Assembly (NCBI RefSeq): GCF_002443255.2
Contig: NW_019211458.1
Coordinates: 26,068,485 to 26,132,484 of the forward strand
Origin: Varroa destructor
Lineage: Eukaryota > Arthropoda > Arachnida > Mesostigmata > Varroidae
DNA: 64,000 nt
Direction: 5' to 3'
Part shown: in pieces, positions 1 to 12,327 of the stretch
How positions within the stretch are numbered: the first letter of the stretch is position 1
Layout of the letters: every line of letters begins with the position of its first letter
Notes under the pieces: generated by a model
Seen by the model: only the letters and a program-made list of their open reading frames with translations
The model's database searches: none
Told to the model about the DNA's origin: nothing
Program-made: the position numbers and the translations under genes

Positions 1-1316
1 AGCAGGAACTTCCTTCAACAAACTTATGCTAATCCGGAAAAACACGAGTAGCAACAAATGCCGTCGTAATTTAGATAATATGCAGTAATACAGTGGAGAA
101 GCGGTGCGGGAATAGCAGTCATTTGCGGACGCGCAACTGTAAACAGAACCAGCAACCACTGGTATCTTCTAGCAATACCCTGTTTGGCACTAGCATGTAA
201 ATCCAACAAAAGTAAATTGCTCCAGGATAGGTCGACAGTCGAAGGCTGGCTTTCTATTCTACTGGCATAAACTGTAATTGAGGGGCAACAAAAGTAGACG
301 AAAGCGTCAGCGCATTGATAAGGAAGATGTAGTTAGAAACGATAAGAGTATATCCATATAAGCGATAGGTCGTTAGTACGGGAATAATTGCCGCACGTGG
401 CAGCGATGTTATTTGGCGAAACACGTACCTAAAAGAACCTGTGTAGCACGAAGAAGTATGCCCTGCCGTGATCGTGGAATGTTGGGCAAAACGGGAACCG
501 TTCCGTAGATGGCTCCGTAAAATCCCAGCTCGATTAAAAACAACCATTTTGTGTTATTCTGTTACGACAGGGTTTTATCAGTGTTATTGAGCTAGAGATT
601 AGTTAGTGGTATGAAATTTTTATCGATGACCATGTTGATTTTGAAAAATTTGTAAAACCCGATTTTTCTTCGCAATAAAATTGAGAATGCCTTATAAACA
701 TTTAGAATGAGAAAGAAATTGTCTTCAATAGTCTTGTTGTCTGGTGTTCAGTGGAGTGTGCTCCTGCGGGCGATGGTCTGCTCTTCCTAGATACATATCG
801 GTCTAGTAATACGTTTGCTAAAAGTAAATAAGACGGGGTTTTCGTTCTTCGAAGTTATTCAGGCGCGAAAAAAACATGTGTGCACCGATTCAAATGTTTG
901 CCAAACACATTACCACTTACCGTTATTTACACTTTTGCTGGCATTTGAGTTCTTGTATTCTCTGCCTTCTGTTCCTACGAAACTCTTTTATCATTTTTAC
1001 AAATCCTCATTCAAGGCCCTAGCCTTGGTACATTGTCCAGTCTACGATTTCTATCAAATGCTCTTATCCCTATCCCGCCTGCGTGAGTAACCTAACCTCA
1101 CCAACTTCTGTCTCATAATTCAGAAATGTCATGGTATTTGTACGTCTTCTGCGACAGTTACCGTGCGTCTTGTGTAAAACCCTCCCAGAAAAGTACATTT
1201 AGGTAAGCTTTAGGTAGCTTCCGCTACCCAAGAACGGCTTACCGATCACTAGACTAACCGTTAGACATTTGGCTTGTTTGTGCTCTGTATGATTGTAAAG
1301 CTTCCTCGAAACAGCG

Positions 1317-1320
<4 letters not shown>

Positions 1321-1359
<39 letters not shown>
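1321..1359. repeat. (TA)n microsatellite
   Basis: About 19 uninterrupted TA units are visible. It is one of at least five long TA runs in the window, which suggests this dinucleotide is a dominant simple repeat of the genome. Confidence 0.97.
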
Positions 1360-1363
<4 letters not shown>

Positions 1364-2527
1364 GTATGTTGCAGGCGCTTTGACAGCAAGTCTGTTTCCG
1401 TTAAAATTAGTGGAATTCGAACTATTATTACCTTCGTAAGGTTATTTTCCACAAGGGCATCGGTCGCGCCAATGGAGTGCTAATGTATTTAACTACGGAA
1501 ACAAGTGGCACGTGAAGTAGTAAAATATACACATAGTATAACATAGTTCTATATTTTGTGCCCTAGTTACTATTGTGAATCGTTTTAGCAGGCTGGGTTC
1601 CAGCACGAAACGAAACACAATGTCCACATCCGATCTTAACGTGTAACTAACTCCCGTCAAATATATCACCATCGCACAAGGACGATAGACGTGCTTGTCG
1701 AAGAACAACTCTACGAAAAGCGCTATAATTTTCATTTCACCGATTTTGGCGCGTTCAGGGCCTTTATCAGAGTGCCTGCAACTTCCCTGGTGAACATAGG
1801 TCCATTCCTCAATGCAATACGACGCGAACTTTGCCCTGTTTACGATACGAATCTACTTGTCTTTTTTTTTTTTATTTCTAAAGGTCTTATAGTTGAAGAT
1901 TATGTGATTCTGTACAATCGATTACCCTTTTAGGCCTGAATTTGCCAAACGGTTCCTTGTACCGTCACCTTCGGCGAGAATCTGTTGGGTCTGCTAAGTA
2001 GGCAATTCTATCCGGGACAAAATGAATAGCAACGCCTTACATCCTTTTATAGTTAAATGTTGTTCACATAATTATTACAATTGTCTTACCATCACTTTAG
2101 TTCCCACATACTTTCTAGCTACCAAAAGACCCGATATAAATCTGCCCCTGTCTACCGTAGTGATCGGCTATGGCGACTAGAACGCCGACATTCATCTTGC
2201 ACGTAAGCTTTCGTCGTCTGCAATTTAAGCGTGTCAAAGCGATTCCACGCTGCGCTGGGCAGAAGCCGTTCGAGGGATGATAACCAATCATAAAAATAGC
2301 AAACGGTACGTATATGACATAGTGCAATGGAGCAAAACTAGCTACAGACACAGATTTCCATAGTGCCTCGTAAGTGGCGAACATTACGGTGTTAATACCA
2401 ATTAGGAATCGGCTACACGATGGGCGTCTTATTTATTTGAGCGTATATTTGAATCCAATAATAACTTAATGTCAACCACTGACAACGTTAAACCTGTTTA
2501 ACAACCCTTTGTTTGTTAAGATCTAAC

Positions 2528-2551
2528 CTTCTTCTTCTTCTTCTTCTTCTT
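2528..2551. repeat. (CTT)n microsatellite
   Basis: Eight consecutive CTT units form a homopurine/homopyrimidine trinucleotide repeat in intergenic DNA. Confidence 0.95.
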
Positions 2552-3041
2552 GAAAATGTTCAAGAGAACGTTTTCTAAATTTAGTTTAAACAGTAAAAGA
2601 CGAAAAAACCTCAATGTATATTATTTCCATATAGGTTCATGTTGAGATAAAAAGGAACAGAAAGTTTACATATCTCATAGAGAACCTCGCAGCCCATAAA
2701 ATGCTGCACAACTATGTCCAAAAGCTACCATATATAACCATATAGTGAACCATCGGCTTAATTAACCACACTGCGACTAATTTTTTCACACCGAACTAGA
2801 AAATATTGAATCAAACAGTAACTGACCGTTAGAAACGTTGTTGAAATGAATTTGTTATACATTTAATTTGAAAAAATGCATTCTCTGGCCTCGAGGCCTT
2901 CGAGACAACGTTTTCATAACAGCGTTACTTGTAAGTACCGTTATACACGACGAGAATCACTCACAAAAAACTAGGCACAATTGCAATGCAACCGACTTAT
3001 TAAGTCCGGTTTAAGCGGATTTACTTCCTTCGAATTTATTA

Positions 3042-3045
<4 letters not shown>

Positions 3046-3077
<32 letters not shown>
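3046..3077. repeat. (TA)n microsatellite
   Basis: About 16 TA units, inside a wider AT-rich tract reaching to about 3160. Confidence 0.95.
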
Positions 3078-3081
<4 letters not shown>

Positions 3082-6000
3082 CTTATTATAAATAATATTT
3101 GAATAGTTACGATCGTTTGTTAAGGTTTAATTACTTTTATTATTAATAATTATGGCTAAAAACTGTATACGCATTAATTACAGCGCAACAGTAACGCAAC
3201 GGCCGTAATCGTTGCGCAGCTTCTAAACAGCACATCCTGTGCATTTTTTTTCGTTGTTAATTTATGCCTTATATATGGGTACAGATTTTTCGCTCGAAGA
3301 GGCCCATGTGGGTCAGTTTTTCCGTTACGGAATGTGCTCCACAAGTGGTAAACAGGTGCACCTTAACGTCGGTCGACGTTCTCAGCTCAATCACCACGAC
3401 TATAAAACGCTGATCTTGTAAATGCTCCGTTACAGCTTCCATTGGTACTCCTGGTTCAGTCTCGGTTGTTATAAGCAATGATCAACAAACCCGAAAGTCC
3501 TAGTGGACCTAATTAACCGGTCATTAGGCAACGAATTGTTACAGGTCAACTTACGATTGAAGCTAAACAATTTCTGTAGTTCGTATGCAAATGAATGCAA
3601 GTTGTAAGAGAATATAAAAGTTGCAAAAATTACTTTAATTTTTACAAAATTTTTCTAAGACTACTAAAAAGTCGGTAGAAAATCGCCTGCTGGTGCTTGT
3701 ACCTTGCGCCCATTATCTTTATACTGCAATAAAAGAGATGTTAATCACGGAGTAAAAAAACAACTCGAATTTAGAGGATGCCATCTTTCTTTTACCATTA
3801 TTTAGCATTGGTTTATATATGTTTTGTATTTTCATCATTCTTGCCATAAGTAAAATAACTTTTGTTTTGTTTCTTCTTATAATAAGCATAATTTTTAATA
3901 ATAAGAATACAATAAAAGAACTGTTTGTCACTTTTTTTCTCTTAACCAAAGCAAAAATGTATACCAACCGTTAGTTTCATTTGTAAATAAAAACCTAAAA
4001 GGAAGGTATTTTTTTAATCTTGACTTTTGTCCACTCTTTTGTACACTCTGTCTACGCACATTTTTGCAGACATCTGTAGAGTGGGTTTGAAGATAAACAA
4101 AAACAAAGAGTGTAGGGAAATGCTAAATTATAAAGATTAGAAAGTTATATTTTTTTTTATCTTTTTTAGTAATTTGCCGCGGTGTAATCGTTTCCAGCCT
4201 AATCAAACAGTCAGTATAGCACTTTGCTTGAGCGATTCGGGTCCTGGCATGTGTATTTTCTCTAAATAAAATTTAAATGCGTTGGTAAATTTTCTCAGTT
4301 TTTAGTGCTCGATATCGGCGCGAGTAATTTATATAGAGTATAATGAGATCTCCTAAAGGCCGAAGAATTTTACTAGTCAGGCGTAAGGAACAACCTTCAA
4401 AAAGCTATGTTGGATGGGTGCAGTATAGTATGAACTACATACACTCTTAAACGCATACATTTGGCAGCTTAAGTGTATCCGCCATCATTTCAGTGATTCG
4501 AGAAGGAAGAAAAATTATCTCGAAGCAATGTATATAATTAGCATGTACTCAAGAACTAAATGGTTCCGAAGTATATAAAAGAAAGGCTTCATTTCACACA
4601 TCCAAAAATCTACGACAGTAGAACTTTCGGTCTTTCTGAACCTTGTTGAATCGGGTGATTCCATTACTTCCCAGATCGATTTAAGCTGCACCACAGGTAC
4701 GATATAAGAGGTGAGTGTATCGTTTACGCTGAATGCCATGAATTCATAGGGATATGCCAAAAATAGCCCTAGATGCAAGCCATTAATGAAACCTCATTAC
4801 GTAGATATTATTACAGTCACGAGCAGGGATGGAAGAATGTGACGTATCGCTCAGAAAATAAATACGGAAATACGGATGAAGAGCGAACTTTACTAAATCA
4901 GCTTTTCCAATTGGGCAACAAGCATACACCTCATATAGTAGTATTCAATATAGTAAGTCCGGCTCGGGAACCTACATATACATGCAAACTCTGACGACGG
5001 CCCGCTATACGAATATCCCTAAGTGAACATTCACCCGTATGGCTAAAGTATCTGCAAAAGGTACTTACTATCAGGTTATAGTGTAATTTAGGCGTAAAAC
5101 TAGATAACTATAGCATACTGACTGGGCTAAATCGGGTCGTTTCTATGCATCAAAAACAACATCACATAACAAACAATGAACTGGCAAAAAATTTCGAGCG
5201 TAAAGGATTAGAAAATCAAAGCCAGCCTCAATGATTTAAGCCTGTTGCAGCTAATTCGTTAACAAAAAAGTGTAATATGTCATTGAAGTGGCTAACTTAC
5301 TTACTTTTAGCTAACGTCAAACTTAGCTGGGCTTTTTAACAATGACGTAAAAATTCCGTAAGATTTTCGACACTTAAATGGGTTTGTCATGGCTGCTATA
5401 CGAACAAATAGATCATTCGTCTGTTAGAGGGACGATTTTTTCACGCTGTGTTTTGGCTTTTATGTGACTATTACTATTACTGTTTTCAAAAGTTACTACT
5501 ATCTGACTAGGTAATTGTACGGTCCAAGTTTATCTGCTTTTTGAGCTACCACTCTTCTTTTTATATTCTCGCATCTTTCGACATCGACGGTCATCCCCCA
5601 GTTCGCTGACAGAGAATTTCGATACGCCTTTCAGTTGCTTTCCATGATCTGTTGCTGACGTACTTTGCACGTACTAAGCCGAGATACGGGGTAGGAGTCC
5701 GCTTGATATGTATAACTGAGCTTTACGACGTGTGTCAATAGTGAACCAGGCAGATGCAGTAGCAAATAATCGCCCAATAAACCGCGCTGGAAAAGAGATC
5801 GCAAAGCCATTCATTGGATGGACCGACTTTCCAAGTTGGCAAAGTGGTTTAATTCTTTTATATCTAACGGCTGCCATCTCTAACGACGAAGTCCCCTCTA
5901 AATCTAATAAGGAATAAAGTAAAACTGGGTATAAACATAGGCAGCACCTAATTGTCATCGATTGAGTTGTGCGCGTACTCATTGAGCGAAAGTTTCTTAA

Positions 6001-7999
6001 AGCGTTGCCTTCATCCTTGAAAGGCTTACTTCGTAAGTTTTTATCGAATTTACCGATCTGAAGCCTGCACAGAGCAACTGAATGTGCCAATAACAGCGTA
6101 ATCGCCCATGGCCTTTTCAGATTTCAGTGGGTAAGCGATGGCCAAGACATCGAAGACGAGCTTTTTCTAGACATCAACGAAAAGCTGATTTGATTGACTC
6201 AGGTGTACTAACGGTTTCACGCATGTTATGTATGGCTTGATAGTCCAATACATAAAAACGACCCAGTTTGGGAATTAGCTGACCTTGCTGTTCACTTTTA
6301 CTAAAGACCCACTTAGGGGACCCACAGCGTACTAATCAATTTCACCTTTGTAGCCAATAACAACAAGGGGCAACGTGCGAACACGTGGGGCCGTTTAGGT
6401 TAACTTCGCTGGAATTTAAATCTTCTTCTTTGGACGCATCTTGAACAGTTTCTCTTCATTATTAATTATGGAGCATTCCGCTAAGGCACAAATGCTGAGT
6501 GGCGGCATCACCAAATACAAATTGTCCAGATAACTGTACATAAAAACAACTGCGATGATGTTGAAACAGTGCTACACTTTTGTCCGAAAATGATGTCCCC
6601 TCACAGGAGGGGTCTCAAAATTATCGTAGCTTCAGTCGTGCACTGTGCTCTTCGCTATAAATTTGAAAAATAAATATTAGAATTTGTTAATTATTCTTAC
6701 CAATATTATTTTGAAGGCACCGGAAAATTTGTGTAACAGGAACAGTCTCGGTAAAATCCCGATCGACATACAGGACATGAACTGAAGTAACGAATCCCAT
6801 GAAAATCCCCCGCCGAAATATATTAGATCTGATCAAATTTAAATGCTTCAATTAGCCCGAGCTCGTTGGGTTTGAAGATCAGACTACGAGTGTAGCATTT
6901 ACGTAATGAGGCGCCTTCTCCGTAAATGCAATCCACTATATTTATAACGCAGCTGTTGTTCTCGTTGTTGATTTTTATGGATCCGGTGATTGGCTTTCTT
7001 GATTGGTCGCGTCCCTGTAAAACATGCTATTGCAAGCCACCCCAAAGAACTTAAACTCTGTAACTTTTCAATTGAGCGGTAGAATATTTCTTCAATGTAA
7101 GTGTGAAGTGTTTTCCATTATTTTGACGCACACTTGTCCCAGCACTCCAGCAGCTTTTAGACAGCTATATGCCTATCATTGTTCTAATATATAATATGGC
7201 TATAATAATAATAATGTATGGCTTCTAAAAGTAAATCCATAGCAAGGTAGAGGCTCACCGATTGCCAATTTCAGAGCTTGGAAACTCCGTAATTAAAACT
7301 GGTAGGATAACCGGGCTAGAGCCAATGATGGATATTTTTTGCTCAATCCATGTAGTAATTGGTGTATAGCTATGATGGCTGGCGTTGCTGTTAAATAACT
7401 ATGCTGAATGCTTTCCAATTATCTTATTATCCCTTTCGTGATAATGATAAAAAGATAGCTGTTACTTAAGTAGAGCACCTAGCAACAGTCAATGGTTGTT
7501 TTTTATTTAAAAAGGTCAATAATATCATAAGTTACAAGTACACTAGTGGTGTTCAGCCAAGTAAGTTTGCGATAACTAATACTTTAATTGCAACAATTAG
7601 ATATTTCGCAATAAAGTGAACGGTCTATGAATGTCTTGAGTAACTTGAGCACTTATTATTTCATTTTCTCTTCATTTGCATTTATTATCTCACAGTAGCA
7701 GATGCCTTTGATGTCCGTTGATGACGATAAAGTACTATCATCGTATAACGTCCGAATCTATTCGATACTACCATCGAATTCGTTTTCCACGGCGAGGCTA
7801 TTTTCTCGCTTGGCCCTTCTTCAACTGACGGTAGAGATTGAACCATATCTCATACATACTGTACCTGCAACCGTATGCTCCAGGATGGTTTTTGGATCAC
7901 TGAAGTTCTGCAAAGAAAGCACTTTTACTCAGCATCTTTCATCACACTCGCATTTTCACTAGTTAGATCATAAGCCTCTAACGTATTACATGTGAAATG

Positions 8000-8262
8000 C
8001 TAGTTTTGGTTCTTCGACAGGGTCCTTCGACTGCAAGCTGTACTTCCGTTGATGCCTCTTCAATTGCGGCAATGCGTTCTCCTTCTTCGGGTTTTGCCAT
8101 CTGGTCACTTCCTTACTTGTCTTCAACGTTCCAACCTTCGTTATTGGAATGTTTGCACCATTCAAGTACTGTGCGTTCGCTTAAGGTCTCCTTCCCAAAC
8201 ATTTTTTTTCACCAGTCTTCGATAAATTTCCGCAACGTATTGACGCTCGAGAAACAAGCGTG
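8000..8262 (-). mobile_element. Mariner-like transposase N-terminal relic
   Basis: Read on the minus strand, two frames resemble the N-terminal helix-turn-helix region of mariner-type transposases (HTH_48-like). The first part contains LFLERQYVAEIYRRL. After a frameshift at an A-run comes FGKETLSERTVLEW, followed by EGWNVEDK. This fits the family pattern of a FG/YG...A/LS..TV..W helix and an acidic EG...ED loop. A stop codon follows at once, and a further open stretch contains GERIAAIEEAS, matching the usual position of the second helix group. I see no catalytic DDE/DDD domain downstream and no clear terminal inverted repeats. This is therefore a short, inactive remnant. The match is by pattern only and could be coincidental. 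Confidence 0.4.
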
Positions 8263-9633
8263 GACCACTCATTTATTTTGCGGTAAAGTCAACTAGTTTG
8301 CACTCACGGTTCTCATAAGACTGGAATATCTACCTATCAATGTTCTAGTAGTGGCGCGTGGTTGGAAAGTTATTCAGTGTCAAAGCTTTCTGGATTCGTC
8401 TGTAACTTTTTTAGAAAGGCTTGGCCTTCGGCGTTAGGGAGCCTTGGCGTTGAAATGCTTTAATACAAGAGAGGAGATCAATTTAGACTACAATATTCTA
8501 CTGAATTGTCTGTGTTACACAGACCAAATGTAAGCATTAAGTATTCCATTCGTTTCGGGCTATACTAAGCTCTTGAATGAAAGTCACGCTTTTATTGGGT
8601 CGACCTGAACGCTATATCCATCTTAGTGCTGGATAGTTACGACACTATATAGGAACACACTATCTAATCAGATATACTCTTCCTATATATAGTAGCTAGA
8701 TTAACTATTAAAGTTTACGTCGCATTTGATGAATGAAGTATCCTTTGCTACTCTAATAGATAGTGAGTTTCATGAAGGCATTAACCAAGCATGGATTACT
8801 GCTATCGTGAGACATTTATTTATGCAACAGCGATTTACGGACCGGTTATAAGATGGAACCTCTTTTCGCCACCACGGCGCCCCATCGTGGATCGACATAG
8901 TTGTACAAGTTAATAACGAGGTCATACAAAAGCCTCAGTCATTTCCTTCCAGAGATCCCGATAGAAACGTAACGCAAAACGTAACGACTCAATGGTCACA
9001 CCACCAGTTTTCAACTCGGTTTTTTCTGACGATTTCGCATTCTGACAGCCAGATCGATTTTTGAGTCATCTATAAGCAAATCAACAGCAACAAGATCATA
9101 TCAAACAGGCACCGAATTTGGAGTCTAACATTTCGAGTGTCATTGAAGTCTATGTGAATACCAACTCGTGCACATTGTTTATGGTGGCACGCTCGTGCAC
9201 GTGAAAACATGAGATGGCTCCTCTGCCAGAATCGCAAATAACTGGAATTGAACTCCATATCAAATTGCCAGCTCGATCAGTCTGAGTAAAGACATTGAAC
9301 GTTCTGGCGTAAAATTAAACTAAGCACTTATAAAGTAGGATGAGATAAAAATAAGTTTATACCAGAAAAACATCTCGGTCTAAACGCTGGAAAAGATAGG
9401 CTTCTTATGCATTACTTAACTGTGACCCTCTTTTTTCAGAGCTAGCAGCTTCTAATTTTTCTAGCTTACCGCTTAAATCTACAGTCGTCCCACCGTGTGT
9501 AATCCTTTCATACTGCTTCCTACGAACAGCCCCTAAGCGGCAATGTATAGGCGAGCGGCTCCTTTTTTGTAATATTTAAATAAGTTAGTCTCTATCTTAT
9601 ACTTAGAGGTTAATTAGAATTTCTTACATTTGC

Positions 9634-9680
9634 AATACGCAATTTGACCAGCGGTAATATTACCGCCAGTACTGCGTATT
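9634..9680. repeat. Nested inverted repeat (cruciform-like)
   Basis: The core is a perfect 16-bp palindrome, GCGGTAATATTACCGC (9651-9666). It is flanked by an 8-bp inverted repeat, AATACGCA at 9634-9641 and TGCGTATT at 9673-9680, separated from the core by 9 and 6 bases. The whole could extrude as a two-tier hairpin. The core contains TAATATTAC, the nonanucleotide found at rolling-circle origins of several circular single-stranded DNA replicons. No replication-protein gene is visible nearby, so this may be chance. Confidence 0.55.
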
Positions 9681-12286
9681 ACGAGCGATTGGAAATCGCT
9701 TAGGGTGCCGCGGACCTTAAGGGTTTTGGGGCTTTTTATAAATGAAGCAATTCAAATACCGAACAAGACTACGACAGAAAATGCTCGATTGCCACTTAAT
9801 TATAATGCAGCAAACTGAATTAATCGTAGTTAAACGCAACTTGACAACAGAGATTCATATATATCTCACAACACTGCCTATTAAATATTGCTCCACTTTG
9901 ACCTCGCATTATTGACGCACACAAGTGCAGCAGTCACTTGGGGTATGCCCCGAGGATGGCGATGCACCGTTGCATCTCAACAGAGAAAAAAGATACTGTT
10001 CCAGTTCTCAATATTAGCTCAATTCTTGATGACCTATTATACGTCAATATGATTATTATTTTATATTTTCCTTGAGTTTTAATGTCATTCGGTACACAAA
10101 ACATTATTTCTGCGCAAAAACCTTGTACCACACAAAAATTTACGTTTCCACCAAACTGTTGCATGAAAGCATGAGGTAGACTATTCTGAATACATGCAGA
10201 TAATTAGGGAGATAAACAGCCCTGAGCGCCGCCGGCGGGTAGACACGACAACCGCCGAGAACACGCTACGGGTACGATTCCTTTAACGGAACTTGCAGCA
10301 CAACGTGTTCATCGCTTGATGCAGTGAAACCCAACCAGATGCATACAATCATGATGACACTCGCATGCACAGGCACAGAGATCTGTGTGGGAATTCTTAA
10401 AGCATTACACTCCTATATGCACGATGCAAGTTCGATAAAGAATTATGGAGTTCACACACTACAGACACTGCTTTTTTTTTTGGAGGTTAAGGGCAAATGC
10501 ATTATGCAGACCGGACGCAGGCAGGACATGACTGCTCTTTGTCCGGTATTGTGGGACTCTCACCCACTAAACCCTGGACCCCTTTATCAGCTTGGGCCAT
10601 GGTTCGGTATATGTTTGATATTACTTCGAAACCATGACTTGCAGGAACGGTCATTTCATCTTCCTTCCCTTTGAGCCGTTCCAGTCCATCCTCCATTCTG
10701 GCTTTCCTCTTGACTACAGACACTTCTGCGAAGCGTTTACCCAACTCTTGTAATCTGGTTATGGCACAGAAGAGCCACTACACTCGCTACTACAATTGAT
10801 ACACTTGAAGCGTACCACACACGCACATAGATGTATCCTCAATTTGATTTTGCATGAGTACTATGCCGGCAGGCTTCAAGGTACCCATATTTAAAAGCAA
10901 ATAGCACACATTGTTAGCATACTAATTCTCAGTAACATTTACCAATATCAATTTGTCATTAGTCCTGTTATTAACATACACCATGTGTATACAACGTTCA
11001 GTAATGGCAGCCAAACCAATGAGGTCCCTTACAAGGCTTTAGGGCCAGAGATCCTACTTTGCTTAGGCGTATCAATAACTAAAAACCCTAATCCTGAATA
11101 ACGGTACGGCAGCAGACGATAAGTGAGCACAATCTCGGAACACACTTCGCATCCTCATTTACCAAATACTCGAACGAGGCTCGCCAAATCAAACAAAGTC
11201 CCGTCTTCTTCTCGAATGAGAACGTTAAATTGTAAGTATGTCTCAACCTGCGAGCTATAGAATGACTCCTGCAGCTACCATAAGTGCGTTGTTCCTTAAT
11301 TATGTTATAGGATTTTCATTATATATGAACTGATCTGCAATAAATAACTACAGTCAACAATTCACAAGAGGAAATTCGAGTCATCACACTTAAAACGATC
11401 TATCTTCTTATGAAAGATCTATCAAAGGCGTTGATGGTCTTTGATGCCTTCCACTGTTAGCTGATTATGGTTTACGGTGTGCAGTACAAAAGAACGTATT
11501 CCCGTAGCTAGTACATAAGAGGGTAACACCACCTATGGAAAAACGCCACAGTATCTAGTAATAAAGACTCGCACTAGGTTAGGTATTTTCCTACCATTTG
11601 AGAGATAATCGTGTCATCGTCCATTGTTACCTTTCCCGTTCATATTGCGAATGACATTTTTGCCACAACGATTTTTCTTGCCTTTCAGAGATATTGTCGA
11701 AAATAAAACCGGACGATCTACTTGGACAGATTGACAGTTATTAGAGGACAGACTGGGCATCTTTTTAGGACAATCGTTGACCGTACATCTGTGCAAATTT
11801 GTTTCATTATTCTTACTTTTGGCACCGTGAAAAATTGATAAGAAAAAGGTCTACTTTTCCTTAAATTAAACCAATAAGGCAAACGAAACCTTTTTCCAAC
11901 TTGGGTCTGCTACGTCACCCGTGCATGAGTGAATTAAATCTACACAAATCAGCGTAACGCTTTATTTAGGTGCAAGGTTTCCACCCTGTTCATTACGTAC
12001 ACAGGATTCCAATGTCGTACGGGAAGGCTGATTGCGAGGATCTGTCCTCAACCAGAAAACACCTGTAAGGTGTCCAACAGAAAACTTGAGCATTGCGCTA
12101 TTGATGCCACCGCTGGCGGATAACTACGATTCATTTTAAGTATTTTATTCAACTACGTTTTAATATCGTTATCATATACTATTTTTCCTGAAATATCCTG
12201 TGAGAGGGCACTAGATGTAAGTGACAGGAGTAGAAAACAACATAACTTATGGGTACAGGTTGGTACGCAAAATTTAACGATATTTC

Positions 12287-12290
<4 letters not shown>

Positions 12291-12317
<27 letters not shown>
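12291..12317. repeat. (TA)n microsatellite
   Basis: About 13 uninterrupted AT units within intergenic DNA. Confidence 0.95.

Positions 12318-12327
<10 letters not shown>

Larger units (their letters stand above)
1..7999. other. Gene-poor AT-rich tract
   Basis: I find no gene I can support here. Open frames up to about 140 codons exist (for example minus 5674-6090 and minus 254-547), but none shows a recognisable motif, a consistent exon chain or a family match. Their lengths are not surprising for AT-rich intergenic DNA. The tract holds simple repeats: (TA)n at 1321-1359 and 3046-3077, and (CTT)n at 2528-2551. Isolated exons of a gene lying outside the window cannot be excluded. Confidence 0.6.

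Noticed and set aside
254..547. 97-codon minus-strand frame with hydrophobic stretches, and an overlapping frame ending at a GTACGT donor
   Set aside because: Two frames alternate in plausibility (one contains LIELGFYGAIYGTVPVLPN, another CGNYSRTNDL), but I could not build a consistent exon chain or name a family.
5674..6090. 138-codon minus-strand open frame
   Set aside because: It shows no family motif, low-complexity-free but random-looking composition, and overlapping open frames on the other strand. One such frame is expected by chance in this much DNA.
10502..10757. Lys/Glu-rich minus-strand open stretch preceded by a CAG acceptor
   Set aside because: The composition looks coding-like (RKARMEDGLERLKGKEDEM), but no start, partner exon or family match was found, and the opposite strand is equally open.
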